A DNA stretch of 27,915 nt from Acetobacteraceae bacterium (GTDB lineage Bacteria; Pseudomonadota; Alphaproteobacteria; Acetobacterales; Acetobacteraceae), in contig JADGHI010000004.1 of NCBI GenBank assembly GCA_019689515.1, positions 1 to 27,915 of the forward strand, read 5' to 3'. The notes under the pieces are model-generated. The model saw only the letters and a program-made list of their open reading frames with translations, did not search any database and was not told the DNA's origin. Positions within the stretch are counted from its first letter, which is position 1. Every line of letters starts with the position of its first letter. Position numbers and translations under genes: made by a program. Positions 17,267 through 24,723 of the stretch are shown piece after piece.

Positions 17267-17599
17267 TCAGCGCAGGACGATCTCGACGCGGCGGTTCTGC
17301 GGCTCGCGCACCCCGTCCGCGGTCGGCACCAGCGGCCGCGTCTCGCCGTAGGCGCTGACCACGATCTCGTTCCGCGGCACCCCGTTGCGCACCAGCTCGG
17401 CCGCCACGTTGTCGGCGCGCCGCTGCGACAGGCGCTGGTTGTACTGCGCCGAGCCCGAGCGGTCGGCGTGCCCCGCCACCTCGATCCGCGTCGTCTGCAC
17501 CCGCCGGCTCGCCTGCGCCGCGTCGGCGATGATCTGCCGCGCGCGGTCGGTGAGGTCGGCGCGGTCCCAGTCGAAGAACACCAGGTAGGTGCGCGCCAC
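17244..17599. repeat. 356-bp direct repeat, copy 2 (OmpA C-terminal domain)
   Basis: The partner of 14260-14615, in the same orientation, with one mismatch by eye (17585). It covers the OmpA domain, the stop and part of the 3' flank of paralogue 3. The flanking barrel-coding DNA on the other side is diverged, so only this block was homogenised. Confidence 0.95.
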
Positions 17600-18475
17600 C
17601 TCCGGGGCCGCGACCGCCGGCGGGGCAGGCGGTGGCGGCGGTGGCACGCGGCCGAAATTGTACCGCACGCCAACGAGGAGCGACCAGTTGTTGCTGTCCG
17701 CCTCCACCGAGCCTCTGCCGAGCGTTTGCCCGGTCGAGATCCGCGTGACGCTGGCGTCGAACTTGTTCTGCAGCGTGCCGAAGTAGCGAAACTCCGTCGT
17801 CACCGCCAGGCCCGGGACCGAGCCGATCGGAAAGGCCGCGCCCGCGATGGCCTGGTAGGCGAAGTTGTACTGCGTGTCGCCGAAGTGGATCCGCAGGTCC
17901 GCGGGGATGGAGCGGACCTCCGTGCTGCTCCACCGAGTCCAGGCCATGCCGATGCCGCCGCCGAGATAGGGCACGACCCAGGGCGCGCCGGGCACCTGGA
18001 AGTCGTAGAGCAGGTTGAACATCAGGCCGAGGGTCTGCTGTTCGCCGCCGACGCCGGCGAGGCGGCCGGTGGCGCCGAGCAGGCCGAACCCGGTGACGCG
18101 GTCCACGTTGTTCCAGCGGTAGTTGAGTTCGGCCTCGGCGCGCAATCCGTTGCCGAAGCCCCACCCCAGGCTGCCGAGCCCCACGATGCCGATGTCGAAG
18201 CTCGCCTTGCCGCCCGGCGCCGGGAAGCCGGCCGTGCGCAGCGCCGCGGTGAGGCTGCCCGACTGCTCGAGGTCCGTCTTCTGCACCCAGTTCGCCCCGA
18301 TCCCCGCGCCGACGTAGAGGCCAGTGACCGGCATCGCGTTCCAGAACGGCTGCGCCTCCGCGCCGGATGGCGCGCAGACGCCGCCTGCCGCCAGCGCCGT
18401 GGCGGCCAGCAGGCCCAGGCGCCGGGCGGTCTTCCGCGTGCCGGCGCGGGGCAGGTCGAGCGATGTTATTATCAT
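17267..18475 (-). CDS. OmpA-family outer-membrane protein, paralogue 3
   Basis: About 402 residues. A signal peptide (MIITSLDLPRAGTRKTARR, then a hydrophobic run to SGAEA) precedes a barrel with MPVTGLYVGAGIGANWVQK, SLGWGFGNGLRAEAELNYRW and YLGGGIGMAWTRWS. A polyproline linker (VPPPPPPAPPAV) leads to the C-terminal peptidoglycan-binding OmpA domain, whose protein sequence is the same as in paralogue 1. The open frame continues upstream, but ATG 18475 is chosen because a signal peptide starts there and GAGGAGAGG lies about ten bases before it. The gene for another outer-membrane protein ends 127 bases upstream on the same strand, so the two may be one unit. Confidence 0.9.
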   Translation of the reverse strand: MIITSLDLPRAGTRKTARRLGLLAATALAAGGVCAPSGAEAQPFWNAMPVTGLYVGAGIGANWVQKTDLEQSGSLTAALRTAGFPAPGGKASFDIGIVGLGSLGWGFGNGLRAEAELNYRWNNVDRVTGFGLLGATGRLAGVGGEQQTLGLMFNLLYDFQVPGAPWVVPYLGGGIGMAWTRWSSTEVRSIPADLRIHFGDTQYNFAYQAIAGAAFPIGSVPGLAVTTEFRYFGTLQNKFDASVTRISTGQTLGRGSVEADSNNWSLLVGVRYNFGRVPPPPPPAPPAVAAPEVARTYLVFFDWDRADLTDRARQIIADAAQASRRVQTTRIEVAGHADRSGSAQYNQRLSQRRADNVAAELVRNGVPRNEIVVSAYGETRPLVPTADGVREPQNRRVEIVLR

Positions 18476-18602
18476 TGCGGTCGGGCCTCTCCTCAGGGAT
18501 CGCTGTCCTTGGTCGCGGCGTTCGCGGACGCGGCGAGAAGCGTGCGTTGCCTTGGCTGGCGGGGGCCGCCCTCGCGCGGCTGGGGCGGTCCGTTCATGGC
18601 CG

Positions 18603-19385
18603 TCAGAAGCGGAAGGTCGCGGCGATGAAGGGACCGGTGAAGCCGAGGTCGAGGCGGAGGTCGCCGCGCTTCCGGTCAAAGCTCAGGTAGCGCCAGCCAA
18701 GGCTGAGCACGATCGCCTCGCTCGCCCGGTAGTCGATCGCGCCGATTGCCTGCCAGGTCAGGACCGACCCCGCGCTGAAGCCGCCGACATCGCCATACGC
18801 CGTCAGGCCGAAGCGGTCCGAGAGCGCGAGGTGGTAGCGCGCCGCGATCAGCGGGTCGGCCCAGGTGGTCGTGGACTTCTGGATGGCGCCCGGCAGCAGG
18901 CCGGGGTTCAGCGACACCTTCGCGGTCGCGCTCCAGATCCGGACGCCGGCGCCGATGTCGAGGCTCTGGTTCGGCAGGTCGAGCGCCCGGTACAGGCCGA
19001 GGACGTTCCCGATGGCCGTGTTGACGAGCGAATGGCCACCGCGGAACGCGACGTCGCGCGTGTCCAGGTTCTGGTCCAGGCTGAGGTAGAGCAGGTCACC
19101 GACGACGCCGAACCGTCCATAGCGCACCTCGGCCATGCCCATGATCGGGACGCCGGAGATGTCGGCGAGGAGCGTGCCAAAGTCGGCGTTGAAGTCGCGC
19201 CCCGGGAAGCGATCGAGCGGCGTCCGCAGGCTGCCGTTGAGGCCCGCGAACCAGGCATAGGGCGTGACGTAGAACTCCCAGGCCGGCGGCGGCGCCTGGG
19301 CGCGGGCACGGCCGCCACCCGCCGCGGCGATGCCCAGCACGACGATCATCGCGGCGACGACTCTGGGCACTCGCGGTGCTCGCAT
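18603..19385 (-). CDS. Exported outer-membrane beta-barrel protein
   Basis: A 260-residue protein with a signal peptide (MRAPRVPRVVAAMIVVLG, ending GGRARAQ). The mature part is rich in alternating beta strands, beginning AWEFYVTPYAWFAGLNGS. It ends in GDLRLDLGFTGPFIAATFRF, a C-terminal aromatic residue as required for barrel insertion. Patterns such as GDLLYLSLDQ, YHLALSDRFGLTAYGDVGG and LSLGWRYLSFDRKRG resemble a widespread family of uncharacterised Gram-negative outer-membrane proteins. ATG 19385 is used; GTG 19412 is an alternative, and neither has a strong ribosome binding site. It precedes OmpA paralogue 3 on the same strand. No transport substrate can be proposed. Confidence 0.75.
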   Translation of the reverse strand: MRAPRVPRVVAAMIVVLGIAAAGGGRARAQAPPPAWEFYVTPYAWFAGLNGSLRTPLDRFPGRDFNADFGTLLADISGVPIMGMAEVRYGRFGVVGDLLYLSLDQNLDTRDVAFRGGHSLVNTAIGNVLGLYRALDLPNQSLDIGAGVRIWSATAKVSLNPGLLPGAIQKSTTTWADPLIAARYHLALSDRFGLTAYGDVGGFSAGSVLTWQAIGAIDYRASEAIVLSLGWRYLSFDRKRGDLRLDLGFTGPFIAATFRF

Positions 19386-20041
19386 CGCGCAGGAGCCTAC
19401 CTGCCTGGTCACGAGGGCGCGGCGCGTCCTCGATCGTCGTCCGAGATTAATAGGAATTCGAGCTGGAAAGGATCATCAACAACGCGTCATGAATCGCCTG
19501 GCCTGGGCACCGTGCGTTGCTACGAGCGACGCGTCAGCTCTCGGCCACCAGCGAGCGACGTGGAGAGGGCGAGTTCGCGCGAATGCACGGCCGTGTTCTT
19601 CGGCTACCCTTCGCGCGGGTTGCGTGGCTGCCGCAGCGCGTGCCCGCCGCGACCGCCGCACATGATGGCGAGCCGCTACGGCGTGCCTCTGGGCCGCGCG
19701 GCCTGGCTTCCTCGCCCATACGTGACCCGGGCTGCGGTCGGCCAATTGATCTAACCCATGAACCGCATTCTCATATTTTATATTCTGTTAACCCAGCAGG
19801 CCGTCCGCAGCTTTCCGCACTTGGCCGCGTAGCGCTTCCCTCATCCGCAACAGCAGGGGACATGCATGTTGCAGGACGGTGCACCCCTGTCCCGGCAGGA
19901 GCGATGACCAGCCGGTTCGCCGGCGTGGTCGCTTTCGCCATGCGCCGCACCTCTTGCCGCACGGCCGGCATCGGAGCGCACGCTCTCTCGCTTCCCGCGG
20001 ATGACCGGAAGCCTCTCACCGAGCCGTAGAGGACGCCGCCG
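19386..20041. other. Long non-coding gap with AT-rich islands
   Basis: About 650 bases without a supported gene. Two islands stand out against the GC-rich background: 19445-19490 (candidate promoter for the minus-strand outer-membrane protein) and 19742-19795, which is TATA-like with no coding signal. A plus-strand open frame at 19517-20029 lacks any family signature or ribosome binding site and is not believed. The sensor half expected upstream of the AraC gene is not found here. Confidence 0.45.
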
Positions 20042-20734
20042 ATGTCCAGCCGCATGGGCCGCATGCTGCTCGCCCGCCCGCAGGAGGCAGCCTGGATCCA
20101 GAAGGCCCTGATCGCGGCCTCCGAACAGGAAGGCGAGCCGGACGCACCGCAGGCTTCTGCCTCCGCCGACGCGCTCGCCCATGCGCTCCGCAGCCTGCTC
20201 GGTGGGGTGTTCTCCGGCGCGGATGGTGCCGCCGCGCCGCGGCGAGGGCTGGGGGAGCACACCGTGAATCGGCTGTTCGCCGCGGCCGAGGAGTTCCTGC
20301 GCGCCAACGTCGCGCGCCCGATCTACAATGCCGACATCTGCGAGGCGCTCCGCGTCTCCCCGCGCACGCTGCACGACGCCTTCGTCACGGCCTGCGGCAT
20401 GAGCCCGCAGGCTTACCTCAAGCTGCGCCGCCTCATGCTCGTCCGCTGCGCGCTGAGGTCCGGCGGACCCGGCGGCGCCCGGCTGGTGAAGTCGGTGGCG
20501 CTCGCGCACGGCTTCTGGCACCTCGGCAACTTCGCCCACGACTACCGTGTGTATTTCGGCGAGACGCCCTCGGAAACCCTGGCGGCGGCACGATCCGCGC
20601 GGGACGGTCCGTCGCGGAATGCCGAGGAGGAAGCGGGGCTCAGTGCCTCCTCCTCGACGCGTTCCGGCCAGCCGCGAGCCGGGGCCGGCGCGGCTCAGTG
20701 CGGCTGTGGCACCTCGCCGAACATCGCGCGGTAG
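20042..20734 (+). CDS. AraC-family regulator lacking a sensor domain
   Basis: A 230-residue protein whose C-terminal half is an AraC/XylS double helix-turn-helix. Helix one is in YNADICEALRVSPRTLHDAF, then CGMSPQAYLKLRRLMLVRCAL. The second motif is VKSVALAHGFWHLGNFAHDYRV, closing with YFGETPSETL. Only a linker-like segment precedes it; the roughly 115-residue effector domain present in the neighbouring AraC protein is absent. AGAGGA at 20028-20033 gives a good spacing to ATG 20042, so the short form may really be translated. It could be a truncated remnant or a constitutive DNA-binding form. Its last 40 bases overlap the converging AraC gene, and the residues after about 195 look non-native. 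Confidence 0.75.
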   Translation: MSSRMGRMLLARPQEAAWIQKALIAASEQEGEPDAPQASASADALAHALRSLLGGVFSGADGAAAPRRGLGEHTVNRLFAAAEEFLRANVARPIYNADICEALRVSPRTLHDAFVTACGMSPQAYLKLRRLMLVRCALRSGGPGGARLVKSVALAHGFWHLGNFAHDYRVYFGETPSETLAAARSARDGPSRNAEEEAGLSASSSTRSGQPRAGAGAAQCGCGTSPNIAR

Positions 20735-21717
20735 AGGCGCGAGAAGCCGCCGATGTCCCCGAAGCCGCGCGCCGCCGCGACCTCTGCCACGGCCGTTCGG
20801 CGGCCTGGGCCGGGTGAGCGCAGCGACGCGCGGGCCATGACGAGGCGCCGCGTCAGCAGGTAGCGCCTCGCGCTCGTCCCGAGGATGGCGACGAACGCTG
20901 ACCGCAGTCGCTCCTCCGCGACGCCGATGGCCGTGGCGGCAGCCGATGGATCGCCCCCCTCGGCGGGATGGGCGGCCAGGTGGTCGTCCGCCGCGCGAAC
21001 GATCCGGCGCAGCGCTGCCGTCTCCGGCGGCGTGCGCAGCCAGCGCGACGCCTTGCCGCCGCGGCCCAACGGGCCTGCCAGCAATCCGTCCAGCGAGTCG
21101 AGCACGGAGGCGCGGAGGGAACGCCGCGCTTCCTCCACGCGGAAGACCTCGGGATCATTGGTCGCCACCTCCGCCACGGCGCGCAGCAGCGCAGCCGCGC
21201 GGACGAAGGCCGCGGGATCGGCACGGACATGGGCGACGGTGCCGGGTCGGTGGATCGTGGCGCCGCGCGGCGGGGCGAGGAGCATGCCCACCGACGCGGC
21301 CGGAAGCGTCACCAGCCCCCAGCAGGCGTCATCGCGAACGGCGATCTCGTACGCTGCACCGGAGCCATAGGCGGCAAGGTCGTGGGCCCCGGCCGCCCTG
21401 CCGCTCAGGACGCAGATGCCGCGCCGCGGGCCGAGCGGCAGCAGGACCCAGGCGGCGGAGGCGGGCACGGCGATCGCCGCAAGCAGCGTGCAGCAGCCGG
21501 TCTGCAACACGACGTCACCCAGATCCACGTCGCTGATCCGCACCGAAACCGGCTAGGGGCGGAGCGGCGTGATCCTGACCGGGCCCCAGAGGGCTTCGCC
21601 CATGGGCGCAGCGGCCTCGGCAAACGCGGCGCTGCGAACACCCTGGCCCGGCATCGCGCTGGACTCCGTTCGGGCCTGGCCAGGCTCCTGCGCCCCTCCC
21701 GGAAGCCAGCCCGACAT
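20695..21717 (-). pseudogene. AraC-family regulator with an in-frame TAG
   Basis: The C-terminal part is an AraC DNA-binding domain (AIGVAEERLRSAFVAILGTS, RRYLLTRRLVMARASL, VAEVAAARGFGDIGGFSRLY, RAMFGEVP). The N-terminal part is an effector domain starting RISDVDLGDVVLQTG. In the same frame upstream, FAEAAAPMGEALWGPVRITPL fits the normal first strand and helix of such sensors, separated from the rest only by a TAG at 21553-21555. With that codon read through, ATG 21717 would give about 340 residues, the family norm. A shortened product of 282 residues from GTG 21543 is possible but has no ribosome binding site. Either a nonsense mutation or a sequencing error is likely; the regulator is probably impaired. 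Confidence 0.6.
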
Positions 21718-21827
21718 AGCAGTTGGAGGGACGGCAGGGGCGGCAGCCGCCGACGCCGCCGGCCCGCCCACCGCATGCATCGTCGATCCGCGAGGCCTTC
21801 GGTCACGCGAGCACGTCAAGCGAGCCT

Positions 21828-21854
21828 GCCGGTGATTACGCCGCGATCACCGGC
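21828..21854 (-). terminator. Hairpin downstream of the small exported protein gene
   Basis: Perfect nine-base arms GCCGGTGAT and ATCACCGGC around a nine-base loop, about 22 bases past the minus-strand stop at 21877. There is no T tract, so it may be a Rho-dependent or 3'-protecting element rather than an intrinsic terminator. Confidence 0.5.
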
Positions 21855-21876
21855 CCGTGTGCCGGCCTCTCCGGAA

Positions 21877-22500
21877 TCACTGCCCCGTAAGCCAGTTCCT
21901 CTGCGCCTTGTCGATCGAGACGGCGATGGCATCGCTGACCACGGCCGTGATCGTGTCGCCGACATTCACCTGCTGCAACATGGCGACGCGCGCGGGGTCG
22001 GTCACGTGGACGGTGTAGACGCCGCCACCCCCCGGGCTCACCACGTCGAGCGAGTTCGACGCCGGATGCTTACCGACGACCAGGGCGCTCATGCGCGTCA
22101 GCGCCACGGCGACGCCGCCCGGCGCCTGCGCCTGCTGGCCGAGGACCACGGCCGCCGCGTCCGGCGGGGCGCCCATGCCCGACGACAGGTCGAAGGCGAC
22201 CGAGCGGTAGAACCGCGCGTTGACCGTGTCGCCGACCTGCAACATCTCGAGCCGGACCATCGGGCCGGCGGTCACCGTTACCGAGCGGCCCGTCGCGCCC
22301 TGCAGCGTGACCTTGCGCGTCTGCGGGTCGATCGCGGTGATCCTCGCCTGCAGCGTCTCCGCCATGGGCTCCGGAATGCTGGCGATGGTGGGATTCGCCT
22401 GTGCCGCCGCCGGGGTGGGCATGCAAGCGGGAAGCACGCCTCCCGCGGCGGCGACAGCCGCAGCCACGGCCAGGCCCTTCCAGGTGTTCGTCTTCGTCAT
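21877..22500 (-). CDS. Small exported protein with two similar beta modules
   Basis: A 207-residue protein of unknown function. The N-terminus is a signal peptide (MTKTNTWKGLAVAAAVAAAG), ending either at a lipobox-like VLPAC or after TPAAA. The mature part has two comparable halves. The first is ITAIDPQTRKVTLQGATGR through VGDTVNARFYRSVAFDL. The second runs from MSALVVGKHPASNSLDVVS to VNVGDTITAVVSDAIAVSID. The repeated VGDTv...AVA pattern resembles small OB/beta domains of DUF5666-like periplasmic proteins. ATG 22500 is chosen because GGAG is correctly spaced; ATG 22515 lacks a site. It stands alone between an AraC regulator and a sulfatase remnant. Confidence 0.75.
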   Translation of the reverse strand: MTKTNTWKGLAVAAAVAAAGGVLPACMPTPAAAQANPTIASIPEPMAETLQARITAIDPQTRKVTLQGATGRSVTVTAGPMVRLEMLQVGDTVNARFYRSVAFDLSSGMGAPPDAAAVVLGQQAQAPGGVAVALTRMSALVVGKHPASNSLDVVSPGGGGVYTVHVTDPARVAMLQQVNVGDTITAVVSDAIAVSIDKAQRNWLTGQ

Positions 22501-22922
22501 GCGCGTCGTCTCCATGGGGGGTGGAGTGCATCGCCTGGCCGTGCGGACGACCACGGCGCGGCTGGCGAAAGAACGGGCGGCGATACCGCTCCTCGACGGA
22601 TCGTCCCCGCGCCCAATCCGTACTGTGTGGCGAGGTGGCGAGCACCCGGAAACGCTGTCCGAATCCAGCAATCGCCCCTGCAGGGCACCTCAGGGAAAGA
22701 TTCCGACGGCGCAATCGCTGCGGAACGGGGAGGCTGCGGCGCGGCTGCCGATGTGCCTGGGGATCATCGGGCGTCGTCTTGCTGTGAGGTGCGCACCGGG
22801 CGCGGGGCGCTACCGTTGACCGCCGCCGCCTTTGGAAAGGATGCCACCGGCGCGACGAGCGCGCCGGTGGCGGTGTCCGCGGCCGCTTGGGAAGCCAGCG
22901 GCGCGCGCCGAAGCCTCCGCGC
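22501..22922. other. Intergenic region upstream of the small exported protein
   Basis: About 420 bases without a supported gene apart from the terminator hairpin at 22843-22871. The promoter for the 21877-22500 gene should be in its left part (minus strand), but I could not identify it. Confidence 0.4.
22843..22871 (-). terminator. Strong terminator hairpin after the sulfatase remnant
   Basis: Twelve-base perfect arms GCCACCGGCGCG and CGCGCCGGTGGC around a five-base loop. On the minus strand it is followed by ATCCTTTCC, a pyrimidine/T-rich run. It lies about 50 bases beyond the original sulfatase stop (22923-22925), as expected for that operon's terminator. It survives although the gene is broken. 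Confidence 0.75.
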
Positions 22923-24071
22923 TCAGTTTCGCACCATGCGCGCCCGCTCGATCGCGGCCTCGATCTGCGCCTTCACAGCGACCATGCAGAAGGAGGCGCC
23001 GCGCTGCATCGGCGGATATTCGACGAAGCTCTGCGCGTAGCGGGCGACCTCCTGCTGCACGAAGACGAAGCGCCAGAAATTGTCCAGTTAGAAGCGGTAG
23101 GCGTGCAGGGATCCGTCTGCGCCGTTCGGCAGGCCCGCCCGTTCGAACGGGTCGAGCCGCAGATTCGTGATGCGCGGCCAGCCCATGCGCTGGGTCGAGC
23201 CCATCCAGCCGTTCGGCTGGTCGGTAAAGCGGTACTTGTAGTCGCCGATGCGCACCGCGGCGAGCGTGCCTTCCGTGACGTAGAAGACCTCGTTGCGGTT
23301 CGACGGGCCTTCCCCGATCAGCATGGGGAGCTGGTTGTAGCCGTCGAGATAGACGCGATAGGTGCGTCCGCCCAGGTCGCGGCCGGCGCGGAGTTCGGCA
23401 GCGATGTTCGGGTTGCCAGCCGCCGCGAGCAAGGTCGGGAACCAGTCGAGGCCGGACATCAGGCCGTTCTGCACGACGCCCGCCGGCACGCGCCCGGGCC
23501 AGCGCACGATCATCGGCACCCGCATGCCGCCTTCGAGGCCGGTGCCCTTGGCGCCGGCGAAAGCTGTGCTGCCGCCGTCCGGCCAGGTGAAGTTCTCGGC
23601 GCCGTTGTCGGTGGTGAAGACGACGATAGTGTTCCGCTCCAGCCTGCGCTGGCGGAGATGGTCCATCACCGCGCCGATGTTGTCGTCCATCTGCGCCATG
23701 CCGGCTTCATGGACCGACCAGCCGTTCTCGCCGGTGCGGCGCGCCTGGTATTCGGCGAGAGATGCGTCTCGACGTGCATGCGCGTCGGGTTCATCCAGAT
23801 GAAGAACGGTCGGTTCGCCGCGGCCGCCTGGTCTATGAAGCGGATGACGTTCTCCCGGATGGCTTCGTCGAACGTCTCCATGTTGTAGCGGACGCCCGGC
23901 ATCGGGTGCGGCGGCAGCGGCCCCTCGTCCACGATGCGCTGCCGGCCGACGCGGCCCCAGCGCGGCTGCTCGGTGGGGTCATCCACGTCCGTCGCGAAGG
24001 AACGCACCAGGTTGCGCGGCCCAACCTGGTCCCGCAGCTCCGGCGGATAGTTGGGCTGGAACGGATCCTGC
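22923..24071 (-). pseudogene. Arylsulfatase, truncated and frameshifted
   Basis: This is the middle and C-terminal part of a type I arylsulfatase, which hydrolyses sulfate esters in the periplasm. Homology starts abruptly at QDPFQPNYPPELRDQVG (about 24070), so the N-terminal half with the formylglycine CxPxR active-site motif is gone. ETFDEAIRENVIRFIDQAAA continues to about 23757, where one base is missing. The adjoining frame then carries GWSVHEAGMAQMDDNIGAVM, the metal-site segment VVFTTDNGAENF, AKGTGLEGGMRVPMIVRWPG and VYLDGYNQLPMLIGEGPSN. A TAA at 23088-23090 interrupts the frame, beyond which FWRFVFVQQEVARYAQSF still reads to the natural TGA at 22923. Three independent lesions show it is dead. 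It lies downstream of the fused activator remnant, on the same strand. Confidence 0.9.
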
Positions 24072-24368
24072 CCACCAATTGCGGTAGTCGGAGGTATCCA
24101 CCGGCCCTTCGGTCATGCGGAACACGAGGCTGCCGGGCGCCAGCATCTCCGGCGCCGCGCCGGGATACAGCGCGCCGTCGAGCGGACGCTCGGCGATGGT
24201 GACGTATCCCGTGGCGGCCACGAAGCGCGCGAATTCGGCATTGGTGACGGCCGTTTCGTCCATCCAGAAGCCGTCCAGACGAACCTGGTGCGCCGGGCGT
24301 TCCTCCGGGTAGTGGCGGTCCGATCCCATGAGGAAGCAGCCAGCCGGAACCCAGCGCATACCATTCAT
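24072..24368 (-). pseudogene. Formylglycine-generating enzyme, N-terminal fragment
   Basis: The first 99 residues match the start of a formylglycine-generating sulfatase-modifying enzyme (SUMF1/FGE-sulfatase domain): MRWVPAGCFLMGSDRHYPEE, RPAHQVRLDGFWMDETAVTN, AEFARFVAATGYVTIAERPL and the later PVDTSDYRNWW. Such enzymes convert the active-site cysteine of sulfatases to formylglycine and normally have about 280-330 residues. At NWW the homology stops and, within a few bases and in another frame, the middle of an arylsulfatase begins. One deletion thus removed the end of this gene and the start of the sulfatase. The C-terminal catalytic cysteines are missing, so it is inactive. ATG 24368 follows AGGAAA at a slightly long spacing. 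Confidence 0.88.
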
Positions 24369-24723
24369 CGGCCGTCGTTTCCTGTCGCGGTCGGGCGTTA
24401 CGCCATCCTGGCTCCGATGCAGGGCACCGGCAGTGCGCGCTACGCGTGATGCGGCCGGAGCATGGCTCCTGATCCCGGATATCAGCGGTCACGAGGCCGC
24501 GAAAATCGTACTTAAATTAACTTGCATCGGCACTGCTTTGGGAACCCGATCCGTCGTGTGCCCAAAGACTTACGCGCAGTTGCAGTGCGACATGCGCTGT
24601 CCGGGCCTGCCGGCCTCAGGCGGATGTGCCAGATTTTGATAGTGGTGCCGGATGATCCTTCCCGCGCCGCTGCGCGAAACTGCTGCGCTGGTTGATCCGG
24701 TCGCGGCCGCAGAGGAGCGAAGG
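24369..24723. other. Divergent promoter region
   Basis: A 355-base gap between the minus-strand enzyme remnant and the plus-strand DUF1254 gene. It contains an AT-rich patch at about 24505-24530 that stands out from the GC-rich surroundings and is a reasonable site for divergent promoters. No specific boxes or operator repeats are assigned. Confidence 0.45.

Noticed and set aside
14260..17599. OmpA repeats considered as a CRISPR-like or mobile repeat
   Set aside because: The repeated unit is a protein domain within genes, with no spacer pattern, terminal repeats or transposase.
14112..18628. Three long plus-strand frames opposite the OmpA genes, with similar sequence to one another
   Set aside because: Their similarity is only the reflection of the repeated OmpA domain on the other strand.
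19517..20029. A 170-codon plus-strand frame before the AraC gene
   Set aside because: It crosses AT-rich islands without any change in coding character, lacks a ribosome binding site and shows no homology that I recognise to AraC sensor domains.
20968..23040. A 690-codon plus-strand open frame
   Set aside because: It runs opposite two minus-strand genes and through intergenic hairpins; no motif or start signal.
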